From assembly GCA_030430615.1 (NCBI GenBank), contig JAUIKV010000002.1, positions 1-35,616 on the forward strand: a DNA stretch of 35,616 nucleotides. Direction: 5' to 3'. A model generated the notes under the pieces. The model had not been told where the DNA came from. It ran no database searches and was given only the letters and a program-made list of their open reading frames with translations. Of this stretch, positions 27,677 through 35,616 are shown in pieces (the stretch's first letter is position 1; each line of letters opens with the position of its first letter). This DNA comes from Bacteroidia bacterium (lineage in GTDB: Bacteria; Bacteroidota; Bacteroidia; Flavobacteriales; Flavobacteriaceae). Made by a program: the position numbers and the translations under genes.

Positions 27677-27716
27677 AAAAAAAGCCTCAAACGTATTCGT
27701 TTGAGGCTTTTTTTAT
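27677..27716. terminator. Bidirectional Rho-independent terminator
   Basis: aaaaaaaGCCTCAAACG-tatt-CGTTTGAGGCttttttt between convergent tatA and the SPFH gene. Confidence 0.9.
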
Positions 27717-27717
27717 G

Positions 27718-28626
27718 CTATTTGTTATTCTTATTGCTAGCCTCATTGATTTTGTTTGCCGCCAGCAGGGATGCGGTCATGTCGTTTAGCATGGTACTGG
27801 CAGCATTAGGATTATTGGGCAGCAATATGAGGTTGCTGCTGCTCTCCGAGCCCACGGCTTGCAAAGTGTCGTAATGCTGCGTGATTACGATCAAAGCAGA
27901 TGCCTCCTGTGGGTTTATGCCGGCCTTGTTGAGTGTGTCGACACTTTCTTCCAGGCCTTTGGCGATTTCCCGGCGTTGATCTGCGATCCCCCTACCTTGG
28001 AGCCGCTTGCTTTCCGCTTCGGCGCGAGCGCGTTCAACAATCAGAATTCTTTGCGCATCACCTTCGTGTTGAGCAGCTATTTTTTCACGCTCCGCCGCAT
28101 TGATTCTATTCATGGCTTGCTTTACTGAGTGATCCGGATCGATGTCTGTCACCAAGGCCTTAATAATATCGTATCCGTATTCCAGCATGGCCTCTTTCAA
28201 ATCTCTTTTCACTGCGAATGCGATGTCATCTTTTTTCTCGAAAACATCGTCCAGGAGCATTTTAGGGATCTCAGCGCGCACCAGGTCAAAAATATAGGCT
28301 GTCAGTTGCTCATGCGGGTTTTGAAGCTTGTAGAAAGCATCATAGACCTTTTCCCTCAGAATCTGATATTGAACGGAAATCTTCATATTGACAAAAACGT
28401 CATCCTTGGTCTTGGTTTCAACCACGACGTCGAGCTGCTGAATTCGCAAACTCAAACGAGCTGCTATTCTGTCAACGATTGGAATCTTGAATTGAAGACC
28501 GGCAAAACGTATGCTTTTGAACTTACCAAAACGTTCAATGATAAAGGCTGATTGCTGTTTTACTATAAACAACCCGAACACCAGCAAAATCAATATAAAT
28601 ACCAAAAAAGGGATCAATGTAATCAT
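27718..28626 (-). CDS. SPFH/band 7 (stomatin/QmcA-like) protein
   Basis: QQSAFIIERFGKFKSIRFAGLQFKIPIVDRIAARLSLRIQQLDVVVETKTKDDVFV; start 28626 (MITLIPFLVF) more likely than 28653. Confidence 0.9.
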   Translation of the reverse strand: MITLIPFLVFILILLVFGLFIVKQQSAFIIERFGKFKSIRFAGLQFKIPIVDRIAARLSLRIQQLDVVVETKTKDDVFVNMKISVQYQILREKVYDAFYKLQNPHEQLTAYIFDLVRAEIPKMLLDDVFEKKDDIAFAVKRDLKEAMLEYGYDIIKALVTDIDPDHSVKQAMNRINAAEREKIAAQHEGDAQRILIVERARAEAESKRLQGRGIADQRREIAKGLEESVDTLNKAGINPQEASALIVITQHYDTLQAVGSESSSNLILLPNNPNAASTMLNDMTASLLAANKINEASNKNNK

Positions 28627-28736
28627 CAGTTGTATGGATAAAAATGAGAACACTAAAGATACGGAATTTCAAAGCAATGGCGAGTCGATTCGCCGGTGAA
28701 TGGAAATTTCCTATTTTTGTGAACAAAGCTCTAAAT

Positions 28737-29102
28737 ATGAAAAGATTCTTAACCTACGCAGGGATATCAATTGTCATTGTTTTTCTGATCTATGTCCTGT
28801 TCATTTATTTCTTTACCTTCAGTGAAGGGTACCGGGCAGGTGAGCTCATTAAGATATCCAAGCGTGGCGTAGTCTTTAAAACCTGGGAAGGAAGACTGAG
28901 CCAGGGTGTTTCCGAGGAACAACAGTTCAATTTTTCGGTGCAGAAGAGCGACAAGGAGGTTTTGGAACAATTGAAAGCCCTTCAGGGTGAGCGCGTAAAA
29001 GTGACTTACATTGAGCGTTTTGGCACTTTTTACTGGTTGGGAGACACCAAGTACTACGTCAAAGATGTCGAAAAACTCAGTTCAAAGAAGAATCCTGAAT
29101 AG
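28737..29102 (+). CDS. Conserved membrane-anchored protein of unknown function
   Basis: MKRFLTYAGISIVIVFLIYVLFIYFFTFSEGYRAGELIKISKRGVVFKTWEGRLSQG; single TM plus OB-like tail. Confidence 0.75.
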   Translation: MKRFLTYAGISIVIVFLIYVLFIYFFTFSEGYRAGELIKISKRGVVFKTWEGRLSQGVSEEQQFNFSVQKSDKEVLEQLKALQGERVKVTYIERFGTFYWLGDTKYYVKDVEKLSSKKNPE

Positions 29103-29121
29103 CAAAAACCGCGGTAGCGAT

Positions 29122-30654
29122 CTATTCTACAGGGAGTTTCTCGGTGGCTGTTTGTATTCTTGCGATAGTTTCTTCTCTTCCAATCATTTCGCAGATGTCA
29201 AAAAGATGGGGTCCCTTTAGGGCTCCCACCAAGCTCAATCGAAAAGGCTGCATGACTTTTCCAAACCCAATCTCATTTGATGTGATCCAATTCTTAACGT
29301 GATCCTCAATGTTTTTTGAAGTGAAGTCTTCCAATTCGCTGAGAATATCGATAAGTTCATGCATAAGAGCATCTGTATCCTCTTTCCAGCCCTTTTTAGC
29401 CGCTTTTGTATCATAACTCTCAGGTGCTTTAAAGAAATAGTCGCCAAGCTCCCAAAAGTCCTTCACAAAAGTCGCACGCTCCTTGATCAGCTCTATGGCC
29501 CGGGCAACGTAGTCTTGATCAAAACCGTGACCCTTTCCGAGGTGATTTTCCAATTCGGGCATAAATGTGGCAGCAAGTATTTTGCTATCGGTATTTACCA
29601 GGTACTGGTGCTGAAACCAATTGGTCTTTTCAACGTCAAACTTGGAACCTGATTTTCCAACCTTTTTGATGTCAAAGGCCTGAATCAAATCCTCCAGGCT
29701 GAATATTTCCTGTTCGGTTCCCGGGTTCCATCCCAAAAAAGCCAGCATGTTGACAAAAGCTTCTGGAAAGTACCCGTCTTCCCTGTAGCCCCTGGAAACC
29801 TCTCCCGTTTTTTCATTGGTATAAGCTAAAGGAAACACAGGAAAACCTAATTTATCTCCGTCTCTTTTGCTCAGTTTCCCTTTTCCTGTGGGTTTAAGAA
29901 TCAAAGGCAAATGTGCGAATTCAGGAGTCTCCCATTTAAATGCTTTGTACAACAGCACATGCAGCGCGAGCGAAGGCAACCATTCCTCCCCACGTATAAC
30001 ATGGCTGATCTCCATCAGGTGATCATCCACTACGTTGGCCAGGTGATAGGTAGGCATCCCGTCTGATTTAAAAAGAATCTTGTCGTCAAGCGTATTGGTA
30101 TCGATGACGATCTTTCCGCGAATCAGATCCTGAAGCTCTAAATTCAGGTCTGTGGGGGTTTTGAAGCGGATAACATACTTTTCACCGTTCTCAATCCTTT
30201 TTTTCACCTCAACTTCACTAAGGGACAATGAGTTGACCAGTTTTTCACGATTATGCCAGTTATAGATAAAAGTCTTTCCTTTTTCCAGGTGATCCTTACG
30301 GTGAAACTCAAGTTTCTCAGCAGTGTCGAAGGCGTAATAGGCTTTACCCTCATCTACCAGTCGATCGGCGTACTGCTTGTAAATGTGCTTGCGCTCAGAT
30401 TGCCTGTAGGGACCAAAACCCTGATCTTTCCCCGGGCCTTCATCATAGGGAATTCCGCTCCAGTTAAGAGAATCAATGATGTAGTTTTCAGCATTGGCTA
30501 CATAGCGGTTCTGATCAGTGTCTTCTATTCTTAGAACAAAACTACCCTGATTCTGTTTGGCGAACAAGTAGTTGAACAAGGCGGTTCTGACACCTCCCAT
30601 GTGCAGGGGTCCTGTGGGGCTGGGAGCAAATCGAACGCGAACGGGTCTTGACAT
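29122..30654 (-). CDS. gltX: Glutamate--tRNA ligase
   Basis: MSRPVRVRFAPSPTGPLHMGGVRTALFNYLFAK, GKLSKRDGDKLGFPV; start 30654 from the RVRFAPSPTG context. Confidence 0.96.
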   Translation of the reverse strand: MSRPVRVRFAPSPTGPLHMGGVRTALFNYLFAKQNQGSFVLRIEDTDQNRYVANAENYIIDSLNWSGIPYDEGPGKDQGFGPYRQSERKHIYKQYADRLVDEGKAYYAFDTAEKLEFHRKDHLEKGKTFIYNWHNREKLVNSLSLSEVEVKKRIENGEKYVIRFKTPTDLNLELQDLIRGKIVIDTNTLDDKILFKSDGMPTYHLANVVDDHLMEISHVIRGEEWLPSLALHVLLYKAFKWETPEFAHLPLILKPTGKGKLSKRDGDKLGFPVFPLAYTNEKTGEVSRGYREDGYFPEAFVNMLAFLGWNPGTEQEIFSLEDLIQAFDIKKVGKSGSKFDVEKTNWFQHQYLVNTDSKILAATFMPELENHLGKGHGFDQDYVARAIELIKERATFVKDFWELGDYFFKAPESYDTKAAKKGWKEDTDALMHELIDILSELEDFTSKNIEDHVKNWITSNEIGFGKVMQPFRLSLVGALKGPHLFDICEMIGREETIARIQTATEKLPVE

Positions 30655-30737
30655 GGTGTAAAATTTTGGCAAAGATAGCGTCAATATTTGTTTTTTCACA
30701 GGAAGAATAAATTGTAGATTTAGACAGGTAAAGAAGT

Positions 30738-31391
30738 ATGAATTGGTTATTTTCAATAACGTGGATTTTTATCCTGTTCACCTCAGTTTATTCCCAGAAC
30801 AAGCATCAGATAATGGTTGTTAATTTTCAAAACGAAGCAAGTGTGGTCTTCATGGGAAATTCCATCATCGAAGGCTGGGAGCAGTCTGACCCCGAATTTT
30901 TCTTAAACCCCAAAATGATAAATAGAGGAATTGGAGGGCAAACGACCCCTCAGATGCTGTTGCGCTTCGAACAGGATGTTCTAAATGCGAACCCCCAGGC
31001 GGTCCTTATATTGGCCGGTACGAATGACATCGCAGGAAACACGGGTGAGATCACCCTTTTCGAGATCCGTGACAACATAGCCAAAATGGCTCAGATGGCG
31101 ATGGAGAATAATATTAAGGTTATCGTCTGTTCGGTGCTGCCCGCATTCGATTATCCCTGGAGGCCAGGTCGGCGGCCAGACCAAAAAATCCCGGAGTTAA
31201 ATGCCTTGTTAAAGGAATTGGCAGTGGAGCAAAATCTTTTTTACCTGGACTTTTTTGCTGCTATGGCTGACGAAAGAAACGGACTTCCCAAGAAATTGGC
31301 AGGGGATGGAGTTCACCCAACCCCAGAAGGATATTCGGTGATGAAGGACTTGACCGTTGAAGCACTCAAAGAACTGAAATTGCTTCCATGA
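30738..31391 (+). CDS. SGNH/GDSL hydrolase family lipase/acetylhydrolase
   Basis: 217 aa; signal peptide, VVFMGNSIIEGWEQ, NRGIGGQTTPQMLLRF, VLILAGTNDIAGN, GDGVHPTPEGYSVM. Confidence 0.92.
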   Translation: MNWLFSITWIFILFTSVYSQNKHQIMVVNFQNEASVVFMGNSIIEGWEQSDPEFFLNPKMINRGIGGQTTPQMLLRFEQDVLNANPQAVLILAGTNDIAGNTGEITLFEIRDNIAKMAQMAMENNIKVIVCSVLPAFDYPWRPGRRPDQKIPELNALLKELAVEQNLFYLDFFAAMADERNGLPKKLAGDGVHPTPEGYSVMKDLTVEALKELKLLP

Positions 31392-31689
31392 GGGCTTTTT
31401 GCCGGTTCCGATTATTATTACAGAACCCGCGGTGGGTTTGGGGGGAGGCTTCGCTTTGGCATACTTTCACAAAAGAAAAGGGGAGCAGGGAGATCGTCCC
31501 AAAGGCCTGAGCCCAACCGTAAGCTTTGCGGCAGGTGCATACACATCAAACGACACCTGGTTTGCCGGAGGCACAGGATTTCGGTATTTCCTGGCCAAGC
31601 AGTATGGCTTGCACGCCTGAGTCGACATTTCACGTGGTCCGGAGATTTGGGCCTGGAATATTACCGTAGGGAGCTATTGGTGGAGGTGA
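31381..31689 (+). pseudogene. Remnant of an outer-membrane beta-barrel (BamA/surface-antigen-like) gene
   Basis: Frame reads FLPVPIIITEPAVGLGGGFALAYFHKRKGEQGD...TSNDTWFAGGTGFRYFLAKQYGLHA*VDISRGPEIWAWNITVGSYWWR*; no N-terminal region and an in-frame TGA at 31618-31620. Confidence 0.72.
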
Positions 31690-31770
31690 TATTAGGAACA
31701 ACCGCTTTTTAACATTTCGATAAAATCGCTTTAGGGAGATTAATTGTACTTTAGGCCAAGCGATTGAAAG

Positions 31771-34700
31771 ATGAACAATTACAGGCAAATACACGAAAAG
31801 CTTAGAAAATTCATTCGAAAGTTCTACGTAAATGAGATCATTCGGGGAAGCATCTTATTCCTGTCGCTGGGCCTCATTTATTTTCTCTTCACCTTGTTCA
31901 TCGAACATACGCTTTGGTTGGGAACCCTGGGCCGCACAGTTTTATTTTGGCTCTTTATATTGACAGAGTTCTTTCTTCTTGCTCGCTTTATTGTAATCCC
32001 CGTCTTAAAACTTCTGGGACTTAAAAAGGGCATATCAGATGACGAGGCCTCCCTGATCATTGGAAAACATTTTCATGAGGTAGAGGACAAATTGCTCAAC
32101 ATCATACAGCTGAAGGGGGAGAATGCTTCAACGGACCTTTTAGAGGCAAGCATCGAGCAAAAGGCCGCCGAATTGAAACCGGTACCTTTTCGGAGCGCGG
32201 TCAGGTTTAAGACAAATGTAAAATACCTAAAGTACTTGTCCCTTCCTTTACTGATTGTGCTGGGGATATGGTTTACGGGAAACAAGTCATTTTTCACGGA
32301 GAGCCTGAATAGGGTGGTCCATCACCAAACTGTATTCCTTCCACCCGCTCCTTTTCATTTTGAGATTGTGAATGAGGAACTGAGAACCATTGAAGACGAG
32401 AGCTTCACGCTCCGATTCGTCACAGAAGGAGACATTGCTCCGGAAGTTGTCAGCATTTCCTATTCCGGAGAAAGCTATTACCTCAATCGATCGGATGAAG
32501 GGGAGTGGGAATATACCTTTCAGTATCCGTCCGAAAACCTGGATTTTGTGCTTCAGGGAAACGAGGTGAAGTCGCGCCCTTATACGCTGACGGTGATCAG
32601 GGCCCCAAAGATTACGGACTTCATGATGACATTGGAATATCCGAAATATATCCAGCGTGAGGGAAGTAAAATCAGCAATACGGGAAATGCCGTAGTACCC
32701 GAAGGAACTCTCGTAAAATGGGAAGTTTCTTCGAAGAATGCTGAGGAGTTGAACTTCTGGACCACGGGGCAGAACGGCCAGGATGAGGCTCGTTCTTCTG
32801 AGAAGATGAAAAGAGAAGATGACGGCCCTTTTGTTTTCGAGAAGAACATTACAAGACCCATTCAATATCAGGTGTCGTCATCAAATGCCGAACTGCGAGA
32901 TTTTGAGACTTTGAGTTACCAAATTGAGGTTGTCAGGGACGAGTACCCCAAGATATTCGTGAGATCGGACATCGACAGCACGAGCAGGGGCCCGGTTAAT
33001 TTTGCGGGTCAGCTGACTGATGATTACGGTGTTTCAAGGTTGCAGGTTATCGCTAAGAACATGCAGACGGGCAAGCAGAGCATCGGTAAGATTGAAACTG
33101 GAAGATCAGATTTTGAGGAATTCTTCTATATTTTCCCGCAGGGGATTCTGCTTGATGAAGGAGCCTCCTATGAAGTTTATTTTGAAGTATTTGACAATGA
33201 CGGCATCAACGGATCGAAGCGCACCGTGTCCCAGTCTTTCTTTTACAGGAACCGCTCAGAAGAGGAGCTGGAAAGAGAAATACTTGAGGAACAGGAACAG
33301 GGCATAAAGAGCCTTGAAGGCTCTAAGGATGAAGGAAACGACCTCGAAGAAGAGATGGAAGAACTTTCAGATAAATTGAGGAGTCAGGAGAATTTAGACT
33401 GGAACGATCAAAATGAATTGGACGATTTTCTCGAGCGTCAGAAAAAATACCGGGAAATGATGGAGAAAAATTCCGAGAAGATGCTTGAAAATCTGAAGGA
33501 AATGGATGAAGAGGACAATCCCCTGCTCAATGAGAAAAAAGAGGAGTTGCAAGAGCGTTGGGAGGAGATGAAAGATTTGAGATCCAAACAGGATTTGATC
33601 AGGGAGTTGGAGGAGCTGGCAGATAAGCTTGAAAAGGAAGAGCTTCTTGATAAGCTGGAGAAACTTGAGGAACAAAGCAAACAGGAGAAGCGATCCCTGG
33701 AGCGCATCCTTGAGTTGACAAAACAGTTTTATGTAGAGAAGAAGACGGCCCGTATCATGGAGCAATTGGAAAAGTTATCAGAAGAACAACTCGATTTATC
33801 CACGGAAGAATACAACAACGCAGACAACCAAGATAAATTGAATCAAAAGTTCGATTCTATACAACAGGAATTCAACGAGCTTCGGGAGCAAAATGAAAGC
33901 CTGAAGGAACCCATGTCTATTCCAGACACGGAGGCGGATGAGAAGTTGATTGACATGGAGATGAATCAGGCAAGGGAGGAGTTGGAAAAAAGTGAAAAGC
34001 AAGAAGGTTCAGAGCAGAAGGAATCTTCCAAAAGCGCCAAAGAAAAGCAAAGGTCAGCTTCGAGAAGGATGAAGGAGCTGAGCAATCAGATGCAATCGGG
34101 AATGATGGCCATGGAGATGCAGGCGATTGAAGAAAACATCGAGGATTTGAAACTCATTCTCAAAAATCTTGTGACCTTTTCGGAGGATCAGGAGGATTTG
34201 ATGGTGAACCTGGAAGAGGTATCAGACAGAAATGCAGACTTTCCAGCACTTCTCAAGGAGCAGATCAAACTGAAAGAGCATTTCGAACACATAGATGATT
34301 CGCTTTACACTTTGTCTCTTCGGCTGGTGCAACTCACATCGGAGATCGAAAAGGATTTGACAAATGCCCACTATAATCTGAATCGTTCTCTTGAGAACAT
34401 GTCTGAAAACAGAATACAGCAAGGGCGGGGAAATCAACAGTACACCATGACAGCGGCGAACAATCTTGCCGACATGTTGAGCGGGATGCTTGAATCCCTT
34501 CAGAATCAGCAACAGATGGGTTCGGGTCAGGGGAGTGGCAAGGAGCAAATGAGTTTGCCAGACATCATAAAGCAGCAGCAGGGAATGATGGAGAAAATGG
34601 AGCAGGGCATGGAAAAACAGGGGAAAGAAGGAAAGCAAGGGCAGGAAGAGATGAGCGGGGAACAGTTTCAATTGTTCCAGGAGCAGCAGATGCTTCGCGA

Positions 34701-35070
34701 AAAGTTGAAGGAACTTTTAGACCAGCAGGGGTCAGGAGGCAAGGAAGGAAAGCAGGCTCTAGACGCGATGGAAGAGCTGGAGAGAATGCTCTTGGAAAAG
34801 GGATTTACCAAGGAAACACTGGAGCGGATGCAAAAGCTGGAATATGAATTGTTGGAATTGGAGAATGCCAGCTTGAAAAAGAAAAAGGACAATAAGCGTG
34901 AAGCAACAACGAATTTTAAAGAGTTCGATCCCGGGAAGCAGCAGGAGATTCTTTGGAAGAAACTGAAAGGAGAAGAAAAGGAGCTTTTGCGAAGAGAGAA
35001 TATCCGCATGCAACCGGATTATCAGAAGAAAGTGAAGAATTATTTTGATGTCAAATCTGATTCTATTTAA
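31771..35070 (+). CDS. DUF4175-like large membrane protein with coiled-coil Q/E/K-rich C-terminal region
   Basis: 1099 aa; two N-terminal TM segments, long low-complexity coiled-coil segments. Confidence 0.8.
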   Translation: MNNYRQIHEKLRKFIRKFYVNEIIRGSILFLSLGLIYFLFTLFIEHTLWLGTLGRTVLFWLFILTEFFLLARFIVIPVLKLLGLKKGISDDEASLIIGKHFHEVEDKLLNIIQLKGENASTDLLEASIEQKAAELKPVPFRSAVRFKTNVKYLKYLSLPLLIVLGIWFTGNKSFFTESLNRVVHHQTVFLPPAPFHFEIVNEELRTIEDESFTLRFVTEGDIAPEVVSISYSGESYYLNRSDEGEWEYTFQYPSENLDFVLQGNEVKSRPYTLTVIRAPKITDFMMTLEYPKYIQREGSKISNTGNAVVPEGTLVKWEVSSKNAEELNFWTTGQNGQDEARSSEKMKREDDGPFVFEKNITRPIQYQVSSSNAELRDFETLSYQIEVVRDEYPKIFVRSDIDSTSRGPVNFAGQLTDDYGVSRLQVIAKNMQTGKQSIGKIETGRSDFEEFFYIFPQGILLDEGASYEVYFEVFDNDGINGSKRTVSQSFFYRNRSEEELEREILEEQEQGIKSLEGSKDEGNDLEEEMEELSDKLRSQENLDWNDQNELDDFLERQKKYREMMEKNSEKMLENLKEMDEEDNPLLNEKKEELQERWEEMKDLRSKQDLIRELEELADKLEKEELLDKLEKLEEQSKQEKRSLERILELTKQFYVEKKTARIMEQLEKLSEEQLDLSTEEYNNADNQDKLNQKFDSIQQEFNELREQNESLKEPMSIPDTEADEKLIDMEMNQAREELEKSEKQEGSEQKESSKSAKEKQRSASRRMKELSNQMQSGMMAMEMQAIEENIEDLKLILKNLVTFSEDQEDLMVNLEEVSDRNADFPALLKEQIKLKEHFEHIDDSLYTLSLRLVQLTSEIEKDLTNAHYNLNRSLENMSENRIQQGRGNQQYTMTAANNLADMLSGMLESLQNQQQMGSGQGSGKEQMSLPDIIKQQQGMMEKMEQGMEKQGKEGKQGQEEMSGEQFQLFQEQQMLREKLKELLDQQGSGGKEGKQALDAMEELERMLLEKGFTKETLERMQKLEYELLELENASLKKKKDNKREATTNFKEFDPGKQQEILWKKLKGEEKELLRRENIRMQPDYQKKVKNYFDVKSDSI

Positions 35071-35088
35071 GCACTTAAAAGCACCCAT

Positions 35089-35502
35089 ATGATTGATTTC
35101 AATTACCTGGATAAGTTTCAACTATCTAATGAGCAGGAAGTTAGGGGTTGGTTAGCGTTTGTTTTGGACGAAGAAGACAGGGAGCTCGGTGAAGTGAGCT
35201 ACATCTTTTGCGATGATGATTATCTTTACGACATTAATGTTAAATACTTGAAGCACAACACTTTGACAGACATAATAAGTTTTGATTACAGCCTTGGGAA
35301 AGTGGTGTCAGGTGACATATATATTTCCGTGGAACGTGTAGAAGAGAATGCAAGGGATCGAGAAATTGAGTTTGCCGACGAATTGCACAGGATCATGGTT
35401 CATGGATTGCTGCACTACATAGGTTACAAGGACAAGACGGAAGCTCAAAGGAAGACGATGAGAAAGAAAGAGGATTATTATTTATCTTTGCGAACTTTTT
35501 AG
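35089..35502 (+). CDS. ybeY: rRNA maturation RNase YbeY
   Basis: 137 aa; LKHNTLTDIISFDY, HRIMVHGLLHYIGYKDKTEAQRKTM (zinc site HGxLHxxGYDH-like). Confidence 0.94.
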   Translation: MIDFNYLDKFQLSNEQEVRGWLAFVLDEEDRELGEVSYIFCDDDYLYDINVKYLKHNTLTDIISFDYSLGKVVSGDIYISVERVEENARDREIEFADELHRIMVHGLLHYIGYKDKTEAQRKTMRKKEDYYLSLRTF

Positions 35503-35508
35503 AATTAA

Positions 35509-35524
35509 TGTTTCACGTGAAACA
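35509..35524. promoter_or_regulatory. parS: parS centromere-like site (ParB/Spo0J binding)
   Basis: TGTTTCACGTGAAACA, perfect 16-bp palindrome identical to the widespread bacterial parS consensus; intergenic between ybeY and mnmG. Confidence 0.92.
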
Positions 35525-35532
35525 ATCGGGCA

Positions 35533-35616
35533 ATGAATGTATTTGAAATGACATATGATGTAATCGTGGTTGGAGGTGGCCATGCCGGCAGCGAAGCGGC
35601 AGCCGCTGCAGCTAAC
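35533..35616 (+). CDS. mnmG: tRNA uridine-5-carboxymethylaminomethyl(34) synthesis enzyme MnmG (GidA), N-terminal part, truncated by the window edge
   Basis: MNVFEMTYDVIVVGGGHAGSEAAAAAAN, the characteristic N-terminal FAD motif. Confidence 0.93.
   Translation, partial: MNVFEMTYDVIVVGGGHAGSEAAAAAAN

Noticed and set aside
31618-31620. In-frame TGA considered as selenocysteine or programmed recoding
   Set aside because: The family has glycine here by context, no SECIS-like structure was evident, and the gene also lacks its N-terminal part, so pseudogene decay is simpler.
31627-31642. Second parS-like core (ATTTCACGTGGTCC)
   Set aside because: Only one half-site matches, and it lies in the former coding sequence of the beta-barrel remnant.
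33240-34900. Low-complexity purine-rich stretch that looks repetitive
   Set aside because: Explained by a coiled-coil Q/E/K-rich protein region; no true DNA repeat unit seen.
33394-35121. Long minus-strand Leu/Phe/Ser-rich ORFs antisense to the DUF4175 gene
   Set aside because: Composition is the expected antisense of Glu/Lys/Gln-rich codons; no independent coding support.

Overview
The window is a Bacteroidetes (Cytophagales-like) chromosomal segment, mostly housekeeping genes. These are sdhCAB, an aminotransferase plus omega-amidase, an ECF sigma factor, cardiolipin synthase, tyrS, pyrC, two glycosyltransferases, DUF4271-hemD, recA, rpiB, rnr, a tatA-like gene, an SPFH protein, gltX, a DUF4175 protein, ybeY and the start of mnmG. 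The most interesting accessory element is a compact peptide-export cassette at about 8.35-12.47 kb. It has an unusually short HlyD-like adaptor, an intact C39-peptidase ABC transporter (PCAT), a small HTH protein, three short ORFs below the supplied track's size cutoff or start-shifted in it, and an 81-aa two-TM protein (candidate immunity). Each of the three short ORFs encodes exactly 58 aa with a double-glycine leader and a shared aromatic core motif. A second theme is chromosome-origin architecture: a perfect 16-bp parS palindrome directly upstream of mnmG, and an approximately 830-bp AT-rich divergent intergenic region between rpiB and rnr with a perfect DnaA box (TTATCCACA). A decayed outer-membrane beta-barrel gene remnant with an in-frame TGA lies between an SGNH hydrolase gene and the DUF4175 gene. 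No rRNA, tRNA, CRISPR or transposase was recognised.
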